Shown: positions 22,675-33,249, counted from the first letter of the stretch. The stretch is 64,000 nucleotides of DNA from Epichloe hybrida (GCA_019022495.1 JAFEKR010000013.1:1364001-1428000), one strand, 5' to 3'. The notes: generated by a model not told the origin, from the sequence alone. Made by a program: numbers and translations.

Positions 22675-23739
22675 TCACGAAGAGACGTCTCTCATGCCAT
22701 CGGAATGTTCCTGCAGGATATTCCAGAGCTGTTCCAGCTTTTCGTGCGTTACATCTGCCTTGGCCGAGATGAGTACGGCTGAGATGATAGCTTCCTTAGA
22801 TGCAGTGGGTGCGCGTTCTTTTGCCCTCAGATAAGTAATGCGCAATTGCGACAAGAGACCATAGAAGGCCAACGCAGCTGTTTGTGCGTCAAGGTAATGA
22901 GCGATGGCAGTCACATCAACAGCCAATCGCTGCCATGACCCAGCGGAATCGTTGGGAATAACGTTCTGAAGAGCCGAGACAATTTCTTTGAATCTTGCCT
23001 CTTCGCCCAGAACTACACCGTGAAGCGTGTTGGACTTATCATGGAGGTCGTTCTGAAAACCTTTCAGCTTGCTCAGAGCATCATTGAGCTTGTCGATTTG
23101 CCCTTGGAGCTGATCCCGCTCTTTGGCACCGTTGATGGCCCCAAAGATAATATCAAGCCCAACGGCAGCAATGATACCGACTCCAGTATCCGCGAGCGCC
23201 GCCTCCGCACCAACCTCAACACCAGCTTCTATACCAGCCTCAATACCAGCTTCTACACCAGCTTCTACACCAGCCTCGATTCCTACTTCCACACCCGCTT
23301 CAGCGAGACTCTCAACGCCGAGTTCAGCAGCAGTTTCACCTCCGACTTCTGCGCCCTCAAATATGGCAGTCTTGGCGATCTTGCCGATATTCACGACGGC
23401 TTTCAACACCAGGATTGAGCCAGTGATCTCGGAGAGAAATGCTCCGAATTTCGCAGGAACACAGCCTGGCGGTGGCTCGGGCATAGTCTGTAACTGAGCC
23501 TCAAAGTCTTGCAGCTGCAAGTCGCTGAATTTGATGGCTCGGGCTATGATGACAAGTGCGGCATTTGCAGAAAAAAGCTGCTTGGCCTGGTCCGATAACG
23601 TGTTGTATTGAAGAATCTGGGTACGGATGCTGTCTTGAAGAGAGGTCGCCTGATCGTGAAGACTATTCGCTTCCTTTTTCAGAGTGTCGACATGGAAGAT
23701 CCAGTTGTCCCATGGCAAAATTGAACCTGAATTACCCAT
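22675..23739 (-). CDS. helical protein of unknown function, paralog A
   Basis: 354 aa, no intron, no signal peptide. I do not recognise the family. It starts MGNSGS, which fits an N-myristoylation signal (Gly2, Ser6). Residues ~15-85 are predicted helical and heptad-like. Residues 98-127 form a hydrophobic helix (SILVLKAVVNIGKIAKTAIF). Residues 128-180 are an acidic Ala/Gly/Glu linker built on an AG[VI]E tetrapeptide repeat. Residues 183-204 are a second hydrophobic, Gly-rich segment (GVGIIAAVGLDIIFGAING). Residues 205-262 are a charged coiled coil, followed by helices. Its divergent neighbour at 25189 shares the layout and an identical 13-residue block, GAINGAKERDQLQ. Long helices around paired hydrophobic segments recall ClyA-like or apolipoprotein-L-like membrane-active proteins. 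That is inference from layout, not from sequence identity. Confidence 0.75.
   Translation of the reverse strand: MGNSGSILPWDNWIFHVDTLKKEANSLHDQATSLQDSIRTQILQYNTLSDQAKQLFSANAALVIIARAIKFSDLQLQDFEAQLQTMPEPPPGCVPAKFGAFLSEITGSILVLKAVVNIGKIAKTAIFEGAEVGGETAAELGVESLAEAGVEVGIEAGVEAGVEAGIEAGIEAGVEVGAEAALADTGVGIIAAVGLDIIFGAINGAKERDQLQGQIDKLNDALSKLKGFQNDLHDKSNTLHGVVLGEEARFKEIVSALQNVIPNDSAGSWQRLAVDVTAIAHYLDAQTAALAFYGLLSQLRITYLRAKERAPTASKEAIISAVLISAKADVTHEKLEQLWNILQEHSDGMRDVSS
23204..23310 (-). repeat. in-frame 12-bp repeat coding AG[VI]E units
   Basis: Within paralog A, degenerate 12-bp units (GCTTCTACACCA type on the + strand) code about eight alternating Ala-Gly-Val/Ile-Glu tetrapeptides (residues ~147-178). 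Paralog B lacks this repeat but has an acidic linker of similar length at the same place. Confidence 0.85.
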
Positions 23740-25188
23740 TTCTTCCTTTCAAATTGGACGGATGAGTAAAGGTCGATGCGATGGATATAGATTGATGTCT
23801 TGATAAGCAAGAGAGGACCTGGCTGAACTGCCGTTAGTGAGCTATGTTCAAAGGGAACTGTCGTGAGGGTGAAAACATGGATTCTTATATCGTGGAGCAA
23901 TACGGACTCCTTGGACATGTAGGTATCCTGACTGGATTGGCAAGGAGCAAATCATATGTGAGAAGATACGCACATGCACTATGCAACTTTTAAAATGTCC
24001 AGCGAATAGCCACAGCTTGCAGTCTCACAAATTGGTCACAGCAGTTGGTATAGAACAATATGGTGATGTGACATCGGAAACACCCCTGCGTTCAGAACAT
24101 GCTATAGTAGTTTCCGATAGGATGAAGCTTGCGAATCATCAATTGCAGACGAATCATTAGCCCATGTGAAGTTTCGAGTAAAGTGAAATGGCCACTAATT
24201 TCCACTAATTTGTGCGTCGATTATCCCCTATGCAGAGCATTCAGGCTATATGCCCATGTATGCCGTGTGACAGCCGCTCAGCCGCTATTACTACAACTTT
24301 TGGCCTGTCACTGTATCAATCGTCTGCTGTATTCCGCACTCTAACTTGCTGCACTGGGGAATTCAAAGGGTCGCCAGAATGATTGGACCAATCTTGACTT
24401 TTTCTCACGGCAGTGGCGACTTCAGAGCATGCAACACTCCCTCCATTAGGATATCACGACATTGGACGCACCACATCAGTACAGTACTCAGTGGTACATG
24501 TCTCAGAGCCTCCGAAATATTTCGGAGGTCGAAGAGAGGGGTTTGCCTAAACATGGACATTTAAGTGTAAGTTTACTACCAAGATAACCCTTATCTATCA
24601 CGGAGAATTCGTGGACCTCTAAATGCGCATACCGCGTAACGCAATAACGCAACGCAACGTGACGCAATGAGGCTATTTTAAATACCTATTGTCCTCCAAG
24701 ATAGTAGTAAGCAAGAAAGGAATTTGTATATAGTAGTTCAATCTAGCTATTAGGTATAAGAGCTATTCTTTTAAATTAGAACTATATATAGGCTATCCTT
24801 CTGGATTAGGACTAACGCGGTATGCGCGTTTAGATGTCCAGACTTCGTAGTACTATCTGCTTGTTGCCACATATTTTGGACAAGGGTGTTCAGCTGAGAA
24901 GTCCCCGAGTAGAATGAGAACAAGAAGGAAAGGAGAAAAGATCAAAGTGCCGTTTAAGTTCGAGATAGCTATGTGAATCATATTTAAGTGAAGGAATTGC
25001 CCGTGCCGTTTATGGAGAGATAACAACAGCTCAACACTCCGTCACACCAGCTCCATTATCAGACATTCGTCTAACATTATTCTTTTCCTTGATTACACGA
25101 CATTCTCGACCCCCTCGGTGAGCTACCAACTTCACTCCCGTATTTCCCTCTTCCAAAGGAAAAGAAAAAGAAAATAGAAAAACACAAG
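23740..25188. other. divergent upstream region of the helical paralogs
   Basis: A 1.45-kb region between two head-to-head start codons, so it holds both promoters. It contains a MITE at 24612-24840. A CT-rich then A-rich leader (25060-25188) precedes the paralog B start. No other gene is supported. Confidence 0.6.
24612..24840. mobile_element. 229-bp MITE with 26-bp terminal inverted repeats
   Basis: The left end (24612-24637, TGGACCTCTAAATGCGCATA then CCGCGT) and the reverse complement of the right end (24815-24840) agree at 24 of 26 positions. The inside is AT-rich, with short direct motifs (CTATCCTTCTGGATTAGG near 24793 and a related copy near 24761) and no coding capacity. No clear target duplication is visible at these borders, so the superfamily is unassigned. 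Length, inverted ends and lack of coding fit a non-autonomous DNA transposon. Confidence 0.75.
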
Positions 25189-26268
25189 ATGGGTCTCCTT
25201 CCATTCGACGACTGGATTTACCATCTTCCCGATATGCGGGATGAAGTAAACACCAAGCATGACTCGGTCGTAAAGACCCAGGATACCGTCCAGGCTGATG
25301 TTCTCGCGTTCAATAAAAAACTTGACAAGTTCAAGCTGCTTCTTGTCAACAATGGAATCCTTCTTTACATCTCGACCACAACCCAGATGGACGACGTGAA
25401 ACTTGCCGACTTCACCACACAGATAGATGCACTTCCGGCTCCAGTGAAAGGAGACACGGTTCTCAATTTATCTGCGGGCGGCTCCGAGCTCATTGGCGGT
25501 GTGCAAGTTCTCAAGTTTGTCGTCAATCTGGGGAAGCTTGCGAAGCAGACTATTGCTGGCACTGCAGAAGAGATTGCTGAGGGTGAGACCGAGAAGCTTG
25601 TCGAGTCACTCGGAGAAGATGCGCTGGATGCTGGTATCACCAATGTCGAAGAGGCCGCATCTACCGAATCTTTAGAGACTCTTGGCGAAGAGGGCGCAGA
25701 GGAAGTCACGGAAGCGGTGGTTGAGTCCTCAACTTCTGCCGCGCTTGCATCTACAGGCATCGGTATTTTCCTCGCCGTAGGAATCGACGTCATCTTCGGT
25801 GCTATCAACGGTGCCAAGGAAAGGGATCAACTCCAGAAAATATTGGATCAACTCGACGACAAGATGAAGATTGTCAACCAGTATCTCAACACTGTAACCA
25901 CCAAAAGCGCCGAAATCGACAAGAAGACGGTAGATGGGATCAACACTTTCCAGAAAGTCGCCTCAAAAATGAAGGATTTGCTCCCAGCGGGCCACAGACC
26001 TACCTTTTCCACTGATCTCCCTGCAAGCCTGGACAGTCTCGACCAATGTCTTGCTGACCAACAACTTGCCATCACTCAATTCTCGCTTCTCATTCAGTTG
26101 CGTAATACTTACGTCAAAGCTATTCATCGAAACCCGAATGTTGTCAAAGATACTGTCATTAATGCTGTGCTGCTTACTGCCCCTGATTGGGTGAATTACG
26201 ATACTTTGGCGCTTATGTGGACGGAGGTATTAGCAAAGTATTCTGACTTGATTGCTCATGCAACGTAG
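25189..26268 (+). CDS. helical protein of unknown function, paralog B
   Basis: 359 aa, single exon, start ATG after an A-rich leader. No signal peptide. The N-terminus (LPFDDWIYHLPDMRDEVN) parallels paralog A (LPWDNWIFHVDTLKKEAN). Residues ~15-85 are helical. Residues 96-123 form hydrophobic segment 1 (ELIGGVQVLKFVVNLGKLAK). Residues 125-182 are a very acidic linker rich in Glu, Ala and Ser. Residues 186-208 form hydrophobic segment 2 (ASTGIGIFLAVGIDVIFGAI), followed by a coiled coil (~209-270) and a helical C-terminus with SLLIQLRNTYVKA, matching GLLSQLRITYLRA in paralog A. Function is unknown. The pair probably arose by inverted duplication and has diverged strongly except around segment 2. 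Confidence 0.78.
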   Translation: MGLLPFDDWIYHLPDMRDEVNTKHDSVVKTQDTVQADVLAFNKKLDKFKLLLVNNGILLYISTTTQMDDVKLADFTTQIDALPAPVKGDTVLNLSAGGSELIGGVQVLKFVVNLGKLAKQTIAGTAEEIAEGETEKLVESLGEDALDAGITNVEEAASTESLETLGEEGAEEVTEAVVESSTSAALASTGIGIFLAVGIDVIFGAINGAKERDQLQKILDQLDDKMKIVNQYLNTVTTKSAEIDKKTVDGINTFQKVASKMKDLLPAGHRPTFSTDLPASLDSLDQCLADQQLAITQFSLLIQLRNTYVKAIHRNPNVVKDTVINAVLLTAPDWVNYDTLALMWTEVLAKYSDLIAHAT

Positions 26269-26682
26269 GTTGTCGAATATGGGACAGCATTTACTACTTT
26301 TAATGTATTGGGTGTATTGCAGCTCATGACTATGGAAGTAGCAATACTTATCAATATATTAGCAGATGAGGCATTTTAATATGTATGCATGTATAATGAT
26401 AAAACCGGTATCCCTCGCTCTTAGCATTATCAGCTTCCGCTCCCGGCGGTCATAACGGTATACGCACACCAGATCGCGACAAGATTCCCTCAGAACTCCA
26501 TCCTAACTCTCACAAGCAATGTACACTGGACTGGTTTGATATCCAGCGAAACTGATTTTTGTTGCTTAAACTAAACCGAATTTGCAGATTCAATACGCAC
26601 GGACGTGTTTGGTGAACGTGATCCGCTGATGCGCATAATTCCAAAGTGCGGTATATAGGTTTTGATGGCGCCGTGTTTGATC

Positions 26683-26801
26683 ACATACGACCATACCTAC
26701 CAGAAAATTCGGGATCCCGTCCGCTCTCCCATAGACAAGCTGGTAAGGGGCAGATTAGTAGTTGGGTCGGTGACGACCAGCGAACACCGGCTGTTGTATG
26801 T
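26683..26801 (+). rRNA. 5S ribosomal RNA
   Basis: A 119-nt gene starting ACATACGACCATAC and ending GTTGTATGT. The two ends pair to form helix I. Internal Pol III control sequences typical of fungal 5S are present (GGGATCCCGTCCGCTCTCCC for loop B/box A and GTAGTTGGGTCGGTGACGAC for the IE/box C region). An upstream TATA-like GTATATAGG lies at 26651-26659, about 25-30 nt before the start, as in other dispersed fungal 5S genes. A T7 terminator follows at 26801-26807. Dispersed single 5S genes are normal in Pezizomycotina. Confidence 0.93.
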
Positions 26802-26807
26802 TTTTTT
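26801..26807 (+). terminator. Pol III terminator of 5S rRNA
   Basis: A run of seven T directly at the 3' end of the 5S gene. Confidence 0.8.
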
Positions 26808-27264
26808 CCTTCTTTTGGTCAGCCAGGGTCCACAGTTGGTGTCAGTGGATTTGGACAGATGATGTCCTCGGCGACGGAATATTAGGGGTCCCGCCTGCCA
26901 TTTATTGGCTGTAGGCAACAATGAGAGTCAGCTGAGACATGTCCAAAAAGCTCGAATTCTTCCTTCAAGTCTCGGAAGTTCAAACCTGGTGCTACGCAGA
27001 CAGATTGGGAGTGCACTTGATGTATCATTGCATTGGACACATTTTACCTTCTGGTTTAAGTAACATGCGCGTGCTGCTCCTCATCCTGGAAGTGCGGCTC
27101 GACAGACGCTGACGACGGATTTGATTTTCACCAGTAAAGGGGCCACACAGCGCCTTGAGGACTTCTCTTTGACCGTCCTCATACTCCCCCTTTTCTACTC
27201 TTTGATACACGGTCAATGACATAAATACTTTTCCCCCTCGTTCATCAACCCAAGACCCGTCACA

Positions 27265-27401
27265 ATGTCGGCGCTGCGATGCACAGCGGCTTTGCAAAAG
27301 CGGATCGCCATGGAGCCGTCACTGCGCAGATTCGTGCCTTCACACGGTCCGCGGCAGAACTGGCGGAATTTAGGCGCTGCCAACGCCCGAGGGCATTCCA
27401 T
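27265..27401 (+). CDS. putative upstream exon with mitochondrial targeting peptide for the aminopeptidase
   Basis: ATG at 27265 opens 45 codons (MSALRCTAALQKRIAMEPSL...) rich in Arg, Ala and Ser with a single acidic residue, as in a mitochondrial presequence. The frame runs into a consensus donor (CAT|GTAAGA) at 27402 in phase 2. An acceptor at 28129-28130 (CAACAG) is in matching phase. Joining there gives another basic stretch that leads in frame to the ATG at 28213. The full product would be 961 aa, near the length of yeast Ape2, which is known in mitochondrial and cytosolic forms. The intron would be 729 nt, long for a fungus. This is inference and needs RNA evidence. Confidence 0.45.
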
Positions 27402-28212
27402 GTAAGAAACGACGCCGCCTACGGACTATTGCATGGAGAGGACTTTTGTACGGAGCAGTTGGCCAACTTCCCAACACGGCAGTCGAACCGGGGACACTGG
27501 GCACACGCTGCTGGCACACGCTGCGGACACATGCTCAAGTGAGCGAGGCTCGCATCATCCGTAATCCCGGCCCCAGCCGTTCCTGTGGCTGTGGCTGTCG
27601 TTGCTGGGCGACTTGCTTGCTTGGTGCTCACTGGCAGCCGGTCAAAGTCAAATCGGTACAATTCACGGTTCCGGGAACTCTCCTTCAGTCTGACAATTCT
27701 TTTACATTTTCCCCGTCGCAACCACGCCATCAATGTCAATCCCCGTCCCCGTCAATCAGTCGCCAAGCTATCGCACAAGTATCAGTGTACACTCAAGTCG
27801 GCCCACATCGACAGGTACTACACATGTACTCTGCGACGGAGTTCACTCTACGGGTTCACTCTACGGGCGGGATACATTAGTCTGCTCTCTCGCCAATCTC
27901 TGCCCCTCCTCTGCCCCTCATTCTCGCTCCAACCACGTCCCCAACCTTGGCTTCGGCTCACTTCCACTCTTACATGATCATCACAGCTTTCACCTTCTAC
28001 TTGCAGCTGTTCTCAGACCCGCTAATACTGGTTAATTCTGCGTCAGGGTTTCCGACTTGAATAAGAGGTGCATATCCGCTGTTGCCTTTCCTTCTCGACT
28101 GTCTTTGTCTTCGACAACGCGTGTCAACAGCCCTATTCGACAAGCAGTCGGATCCAATACCACGTGCCACTTTCAGGTTCGCCATTGCTCTTACCGACGA
28201 CACCTAGACAAC

Positions 28213-31096
28213 ATGTGTCGTGCTCAGGCTGGTATAGACCAGACGGGTGGTGGTGCCGCTCCCGGTAGCACCCAGGGCCGTGAATTGCTTCCCGCAAATG
28301 TCATCCCACGCCACTACCATGTCACCCTCGAACCCGATTTCAAAAAATTGACCTTTGACGGAACCGTCGTCGTTGATCTCGATGTTGTTGAAGAGTCCAG
28401 CTCCGTCTCTCTCCACACTCTTGAGCTTGACATCCACAGCTCCAAAGTCTCTGCCAATGGCCAGACAGTCAGGTACCGGGCAATAGCTACCAAACCCCCC
28501 AACGTAAACCTTGGCTTTGCCACGGTCGGAGGCTTACTTTGTCTGTTCCTAGCTCAACCGCAAAGGTTTCATACGATGAGGCTACACAAGTCAGCAAGTT
28601 CGACTTTGACGGTTCTCTTGCCAAGCACTCCCAAGCCCAGCTTGAGATCAAGTTCACCGGTCAGCTCAACGATAAGATGGCTGGCTTCTACCGATCCACA
28701 TACAAACGAGACGATGGAACTGAGGGCATTCTGGCTACTACCCAGATGGAGGCTACCGATTGTCGTAGAGCTTTCCCCTGTTTTGATGAGCCTGCCCTCA
28801 AGGCAAAGTTCACCGTCACGCTGATTGCTGACAAGAACTTGACTTGCTTGAGCAACATGGATGTCGCCAATGAGACCGAAGTCCAGTCCACCATCAGCGG
28901 CTCTACTAAAAAGGCCGTTCACTTTAATACCTCTCCTCTGATGTCTACCTACCTCGTGGCCTTTATAGTCGGTGAGCTCAATTACGTCGAGTCCAAGGAC
29001 TTTAGAGTCCCTGTTCGAGTTTACGCCCCTCCTGGTCAGGATATTGAACACGGACGATTCTCACTCAACCTTGCCGTCAAGACCCTTGAGTTTTATGAAA
29101 AGGTCTTCGGCATTGAATTTCCTCTGCCCAAAATGGACCAGGTCGCGATTCCCGACTTTGCCCAAGGTGCCATGGAGAACTGGGGTCTCGTAACCTACCG
29201 CGTGGTTGATCTTTTGCTTGATGAAAAGACCAGTGGAGCTGCTACCAAGGAGCGCGTTGCAGAAGTCGTTCAGCACGAGCTGGCTCATCAGTGGTTTGGA
29301 AACCTTGTCACCATGGACTGGTGGGAGGGCCTCTGGCTGAACGAGGGCTTTGCAACCTGGACGTCCTGGGTATGATTCTCTCCTCGGGTCTGTTTGTCTA
29401 TCCTCTTACGATTGCTGACCAGGTCTTTTGTAGTACTCCGCCAATGTCTTTTATCCGGAGTGGAAGGTTTGGGAAAACTATGTCACCGACAACCTTCAGT
29501 CTGCCCTGTCTCTGGATTCCCTTCGCAGCTCTCATCCTATCGAGGTCCCCGTCAAGCGCGCCGATGAGATCAACCAGATTTTTGACGCCATCTCGTACTC
29601 CAAGGGATCTTGCGTTCTGCGCATGGTGTCCACCTACATTGGCGAGGATGTCTTCCTCGAGGGTGTACGTCAGTACCTGAAGAAACACGCCTATGGAAAT
29701 ACCCAGACTGGAGATCTTTGGGCATCCCTCAGCGCTGTCAGCGGCAAGCCAGTTGAGGAAGTCATGAGGGCCTGGACAAAGGAGGTCGGTTATCCCGTTC
29801 TGACTGTCACCGAGAACGACGCCGACAGCACCATCCATGTCAAGCAGAACCGTTTCTTGCGAACTGGCGATACCAAGCCCGAGGAGGACAAGGTTCTGTA
29901 CCCTGTGTTCCTTGGCCTTCGTACCAAGGATGGCGTTGACGGACAAGTTGCCTTGGCAGAACGCGAGGGGGACTTCAAAGTCCCCAGCACGGATTTCTTC
30001 AAGCTCAACGCCAATCACACTGGAATATTCCGAACCTCGTATACTCCTGCCCGCTTGGAAAAGCTTGGTCAGGCTGCCAAGGAAGGCCTGCTGTCTGTTG
30101 AAGACCGTGCTGGCATGATCGCTGATGCTGGCGCCCTTGCCACATCTGGTTACCAGAAGACCTCTGGCGTGCTCAACTTGCTTAAGGGCCTTGACTCCGA
30201 GACCGAGTTTGTTGTCTGGAACGAGATCGTTGCCCGTCTTGGTGCTATTCAGAGCGCGTGGGTATTCGAAGACGATGCCGTGACGGAAGGTCTCAAGGCC
30301 TTCCAGCGTCATCTTCTCAGCCCCAAAGCGCACAAGATGGGCTGGCAATTCTCGGAGAGCGACGGTCACATTGAGCAGCAGTTCAAGGCCCTGCTGTTTG
30401 AAGGCGCCGGTCTCAGCGGCGATGAAAAGATCATTGACGCTTCCAAGGACATGTTTGCCAAGTTCATGGCCGGCGACAAGACTGCCATTCACCCCAATAT
30501 CAGAAAGAGCGTTTTTGCCATTGTAGTGAAATACGGTGGCGCCGAGGAGGTACTCATCATCACCCACTCTTTCGTCATTCTCGCGTGATTGGCGACTATA
30601 CTAACCGATTTGTCATTATTAGTACAATCAAATCCTGAACTTCTACCGCTCTTCCAGCAACAGTGACGAACGCAACACCTGCCTGCGCAGTCTAGGCCGT
30701 GCCAAGCAGCCAGAGCTGATCAAGAAGACTTTGGGCCTCTTGTTCAGCGCCGACGTCAAGGACCAGGATGTTTACATGCCGGTCATCGGGCTGCGCACAC
30801 ATGCCGAGGGTATCAACGCTCTTTACAACTGGATGGAGTCCAACTGGGACCTGCTGTACAAAAGGTTGCCCCCTGCCCTATCCATGCTAGGCAGCATGGT
30901 CAACATTATGACGTCGGGTTTTACTTCCCAAGAGCAACTTGACAGGGTTGAGAAATTCTTCGAGGGCAAGAATACCAACGGATACGACCAATCTCTCGCA
31001 CAAAGCATAGATGCGGTTCGATCCAAGATTTCATGGCTGGGGCGTGATCGTGAAGACGTCGCTGCCTGGGTCAAGACCAACGGGTATGCAAAATAG
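28213..31096 (+). CDS. M1 zinc aminopeptidase, Ape2/Aap1 type
   Basis: Exons 28213-28472, 28553-29369, 29434-30549 and 30623-31096, all with GT..AG borders; the last intron has a TACTAACC branch site. From the ATG at 28213 (MCRAQAG, the usual fungal start context) the product is 888 aa. An upstream targeting exon may extend it (see 27265). Motifs are the substrate-recognition GAMENWG (~29167), zinc-binding HELAHQWF (HExxH, ~29275) and the third zinc ligand in NEGFATW (~29340). The N-terminal beta-saddle (ELLPANVIPRHYHVTLEPDF) and C-terminal ERAP-like helical domain are complete. It removes N-terminal residues from peptides in cytosol, periplasm or mitochondria. No lesions seen. Confidence 0.93.
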
Positions 31097-31396
31097 ATGA
31101 TGGTGCTCGCGAATTTAGAATCATGCACCTGCATCGAGCAGAAGACGAGATGTCACGACTTGGGTTCATGTGAAGCTGTGGATGGCGCCATCTGTAGACG
31201 ACAAACACAACAGTAAACAGTGATGACGACCGGTGGTCATTGATGAAGCAGCATTATATAAATTATAAAGGTACTTTCTGCACACAAATCTCTCGACATG
31301 ATCGGGGGGGGATCTTTTGAACCATGGCAGATCAGTTACTCGTGCCGAACCAATAGCCGCCGTGGTGTAGCTTGTGTATGAAGCGACGCAACCCGC

Positions 31397-32418
31397 TCAT
31401 TCCCACTTGTTCTTGTTCTCCTGGGCGAAAACCTTCCAAGTGGTTGGCTTATCCGCCCCGAGCAGTTCCAGACTGGGCTTGAGATGGGCGCCTGCGTAGT
31501 ATCCCGGTTCCTGGAGCAGCAACATGTTCTCCAGCAGCTCCTGTGCAGCCGGCGGAGGCAGGAAAGACTTGAAAACATCATGGGGCGCCTCCATGTATGC
31601 GACCTTCTTGCCGGTGACGTCTTCCAGCTCCGAGACGATGCGCGCAGGCGTGTAGTAGTCGGCGGCGGCAAGAATTCGCCGGCCATCGGTTGTGGGGAAG
31701 TGCCTGATGGCAGCCTTGACGAACATGCCAGTGTCGGCAGCCGCGTCGAGCAAGGGGAGCTGAGCCTCGTCTGCTTTGACGCCGGCGGGCATGGCCCACA
31801 GGAGACTCCCATCGCCCTGCTTGCGGATGAGCTGGAAGAGGCCGCTCATGAAGACGCCGGGCTGGACAAAGGTGGCGGGGACGCCGGTCCGGCGAATGTA
31901 GGCCTCGATCTCGGCCTTGGCGTCAAAGTGGGCGACGTGGCTGAGACGGCCGCCGGAGGCTTCCCTGACGTTGATGAGGGACGAGAAGATGATGTGCTTG
32001 ACGCCGGCGGCCCTTGCGGCGTCGGCGACTGCTTTCCCCTGGGCGATCTCGAGGGTGCGGGACATGGACTCCCAGAAGTTGGTGACGATGAAGACGGTGT
32101 GGGCGTTTTGGACGGCGTGGGCGGCGTCTTGGGCGGACGACATGTCGGCCTGTTGTTGCTCCTGTTAGTGATTTCCCCCCCCCACCCCGGAAAGGAAGGG
32201 TGCCCCCTCGGAAAAGAAGTTGGGAGCGTCTGAGACGTACGTGCCTTTACTATCTCGACGCCCTTGGCGGCCAGGGCCTGGGCAGCGGGCTTGCTGACGT
32301 TGCGGGTGATTCCGCGGAGTTTGAATTCCTTGGAGAGCACGGGGTCTGCGAGGATGGATCTGATGACGGAGCCGCCTTGGTTGCCGGTGGCGCCGAAGAC
32401 GGAGAGAATTTTGGACAT
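31397..32418 (-). CDS. NmrA-like NAD(P)-binding protein
   Basis: Exon 1 is 32418 down to ~32251 and exon 2 is 32149-31397, about 306 aa. The Rossmann motif GATGNQGGSVI lies at residues ~8-18, and the body (HTVFIVTNFWE, AGVKHIIFSSLINV, GVPATFVQPGVFM) is standard for NmrA/HSCARG atypical short-chain dehydrogenases. These bind NADP(H) without the Tyr/Lys catalytic pair and often act as redox sensors or co-regulators. The donor is uncertain. GTAAAG at 32250-32245 gives VEI|ADMSS. A GC donor six bases further (AAG|GCACGT) would give VEIVKADMSS, which fits the family better. The start ATG precedes SKILSVFGATG. Divergent from the MARVEL gene at 33250. Confidence 0.85.
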
Positions 32419-33249
32419 TTTTGCGGGAGTCGTTGGGATTTGTTTTGATGGATGGACGGGGTTCGAGTGCGATTGTTGGTGAATGCTCCGTGGATTCGGG
32501 CTGGTCATAGGAGATGGATGTCAGGTGTACGTTTTGTGGTCTCTGTGCCAGACTTTGTATTTCTCTGGACCAGGATTGAAAACAGAGAGGCAGAATTCTT
32601 GGTGTTTCAGACATCCGTCTGATGGGTGTCATTTATGAACGAGACACGGTCCACGGTCCACGGTCCACGGCCCCCCCGCGCGGAGCTTGTGTGGATCACC
32701 GGGCGCGCACGAACGGACGCATCCGGTCGAGGTGGAGTGAGTGCCGAACAGCTTCTCATGTTTCCGGTCCGAGGGGTCGACGAAACTGACTGGTTTCTGG
32801 TTTCGTCTTGCTAATCCTTGGTATTCACGGGGGAAGAACCCGCCCCGTTCTTTTCTTCCCACGTAATCATCCACGTGGTCAATGGCGTGCTGCGGCAATT
32901 GCTGTCTCACGCAACTGCCGGAGGAGGAACCCGAACAGCACGAATCGACGTGACAGGCCATATTAATTAGTCCACGTAATAACAAGAGCCCACGGCCCAG
33001 TCCGAGCGCAGTGGCTGGGCTCAGCTCAGCTCAGCTCAGCTTGGGCGGGAGCTGCTTGATAGCAGCCGAACCCCCTCCTTGGCCGTCTTTTGCTCCTGCT
33101 CTTCATCCCGGCCCGCCGCACATTCAGACATTCACACATTCACGCATTCACACATTTCTTCCACCGTCAGGGAAGCTGAATACCGACCATCGCTCGCGCA
33201 GCTTGCTATAAAGCAACCGACGTGTAGTCCGTACGGTGTACGAATCGCA
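32419..33249. other. divergent intergenic region
   Basis: Lies between the NmrA-like and MARVEL genes and holds both promoters. It contains CACGGTCCACGG repeats (32645-32668), an AGCTC repeat (33019-33040) and a CCGTACGG palindrome at 33229. No gene is supported. Confidence 0.5.

Larger units (their letters stand above)
26269..27264. other. intergenic with 5S rRNA gene
   Basis: Apart from the 5S rRNA gene at 26683-26801 I see no gene. The end of the stretch contains a possible TATA-like CATAAATAC near 27220, upstream of the putative aminopeptidase first exon. Confidence 0.5.
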
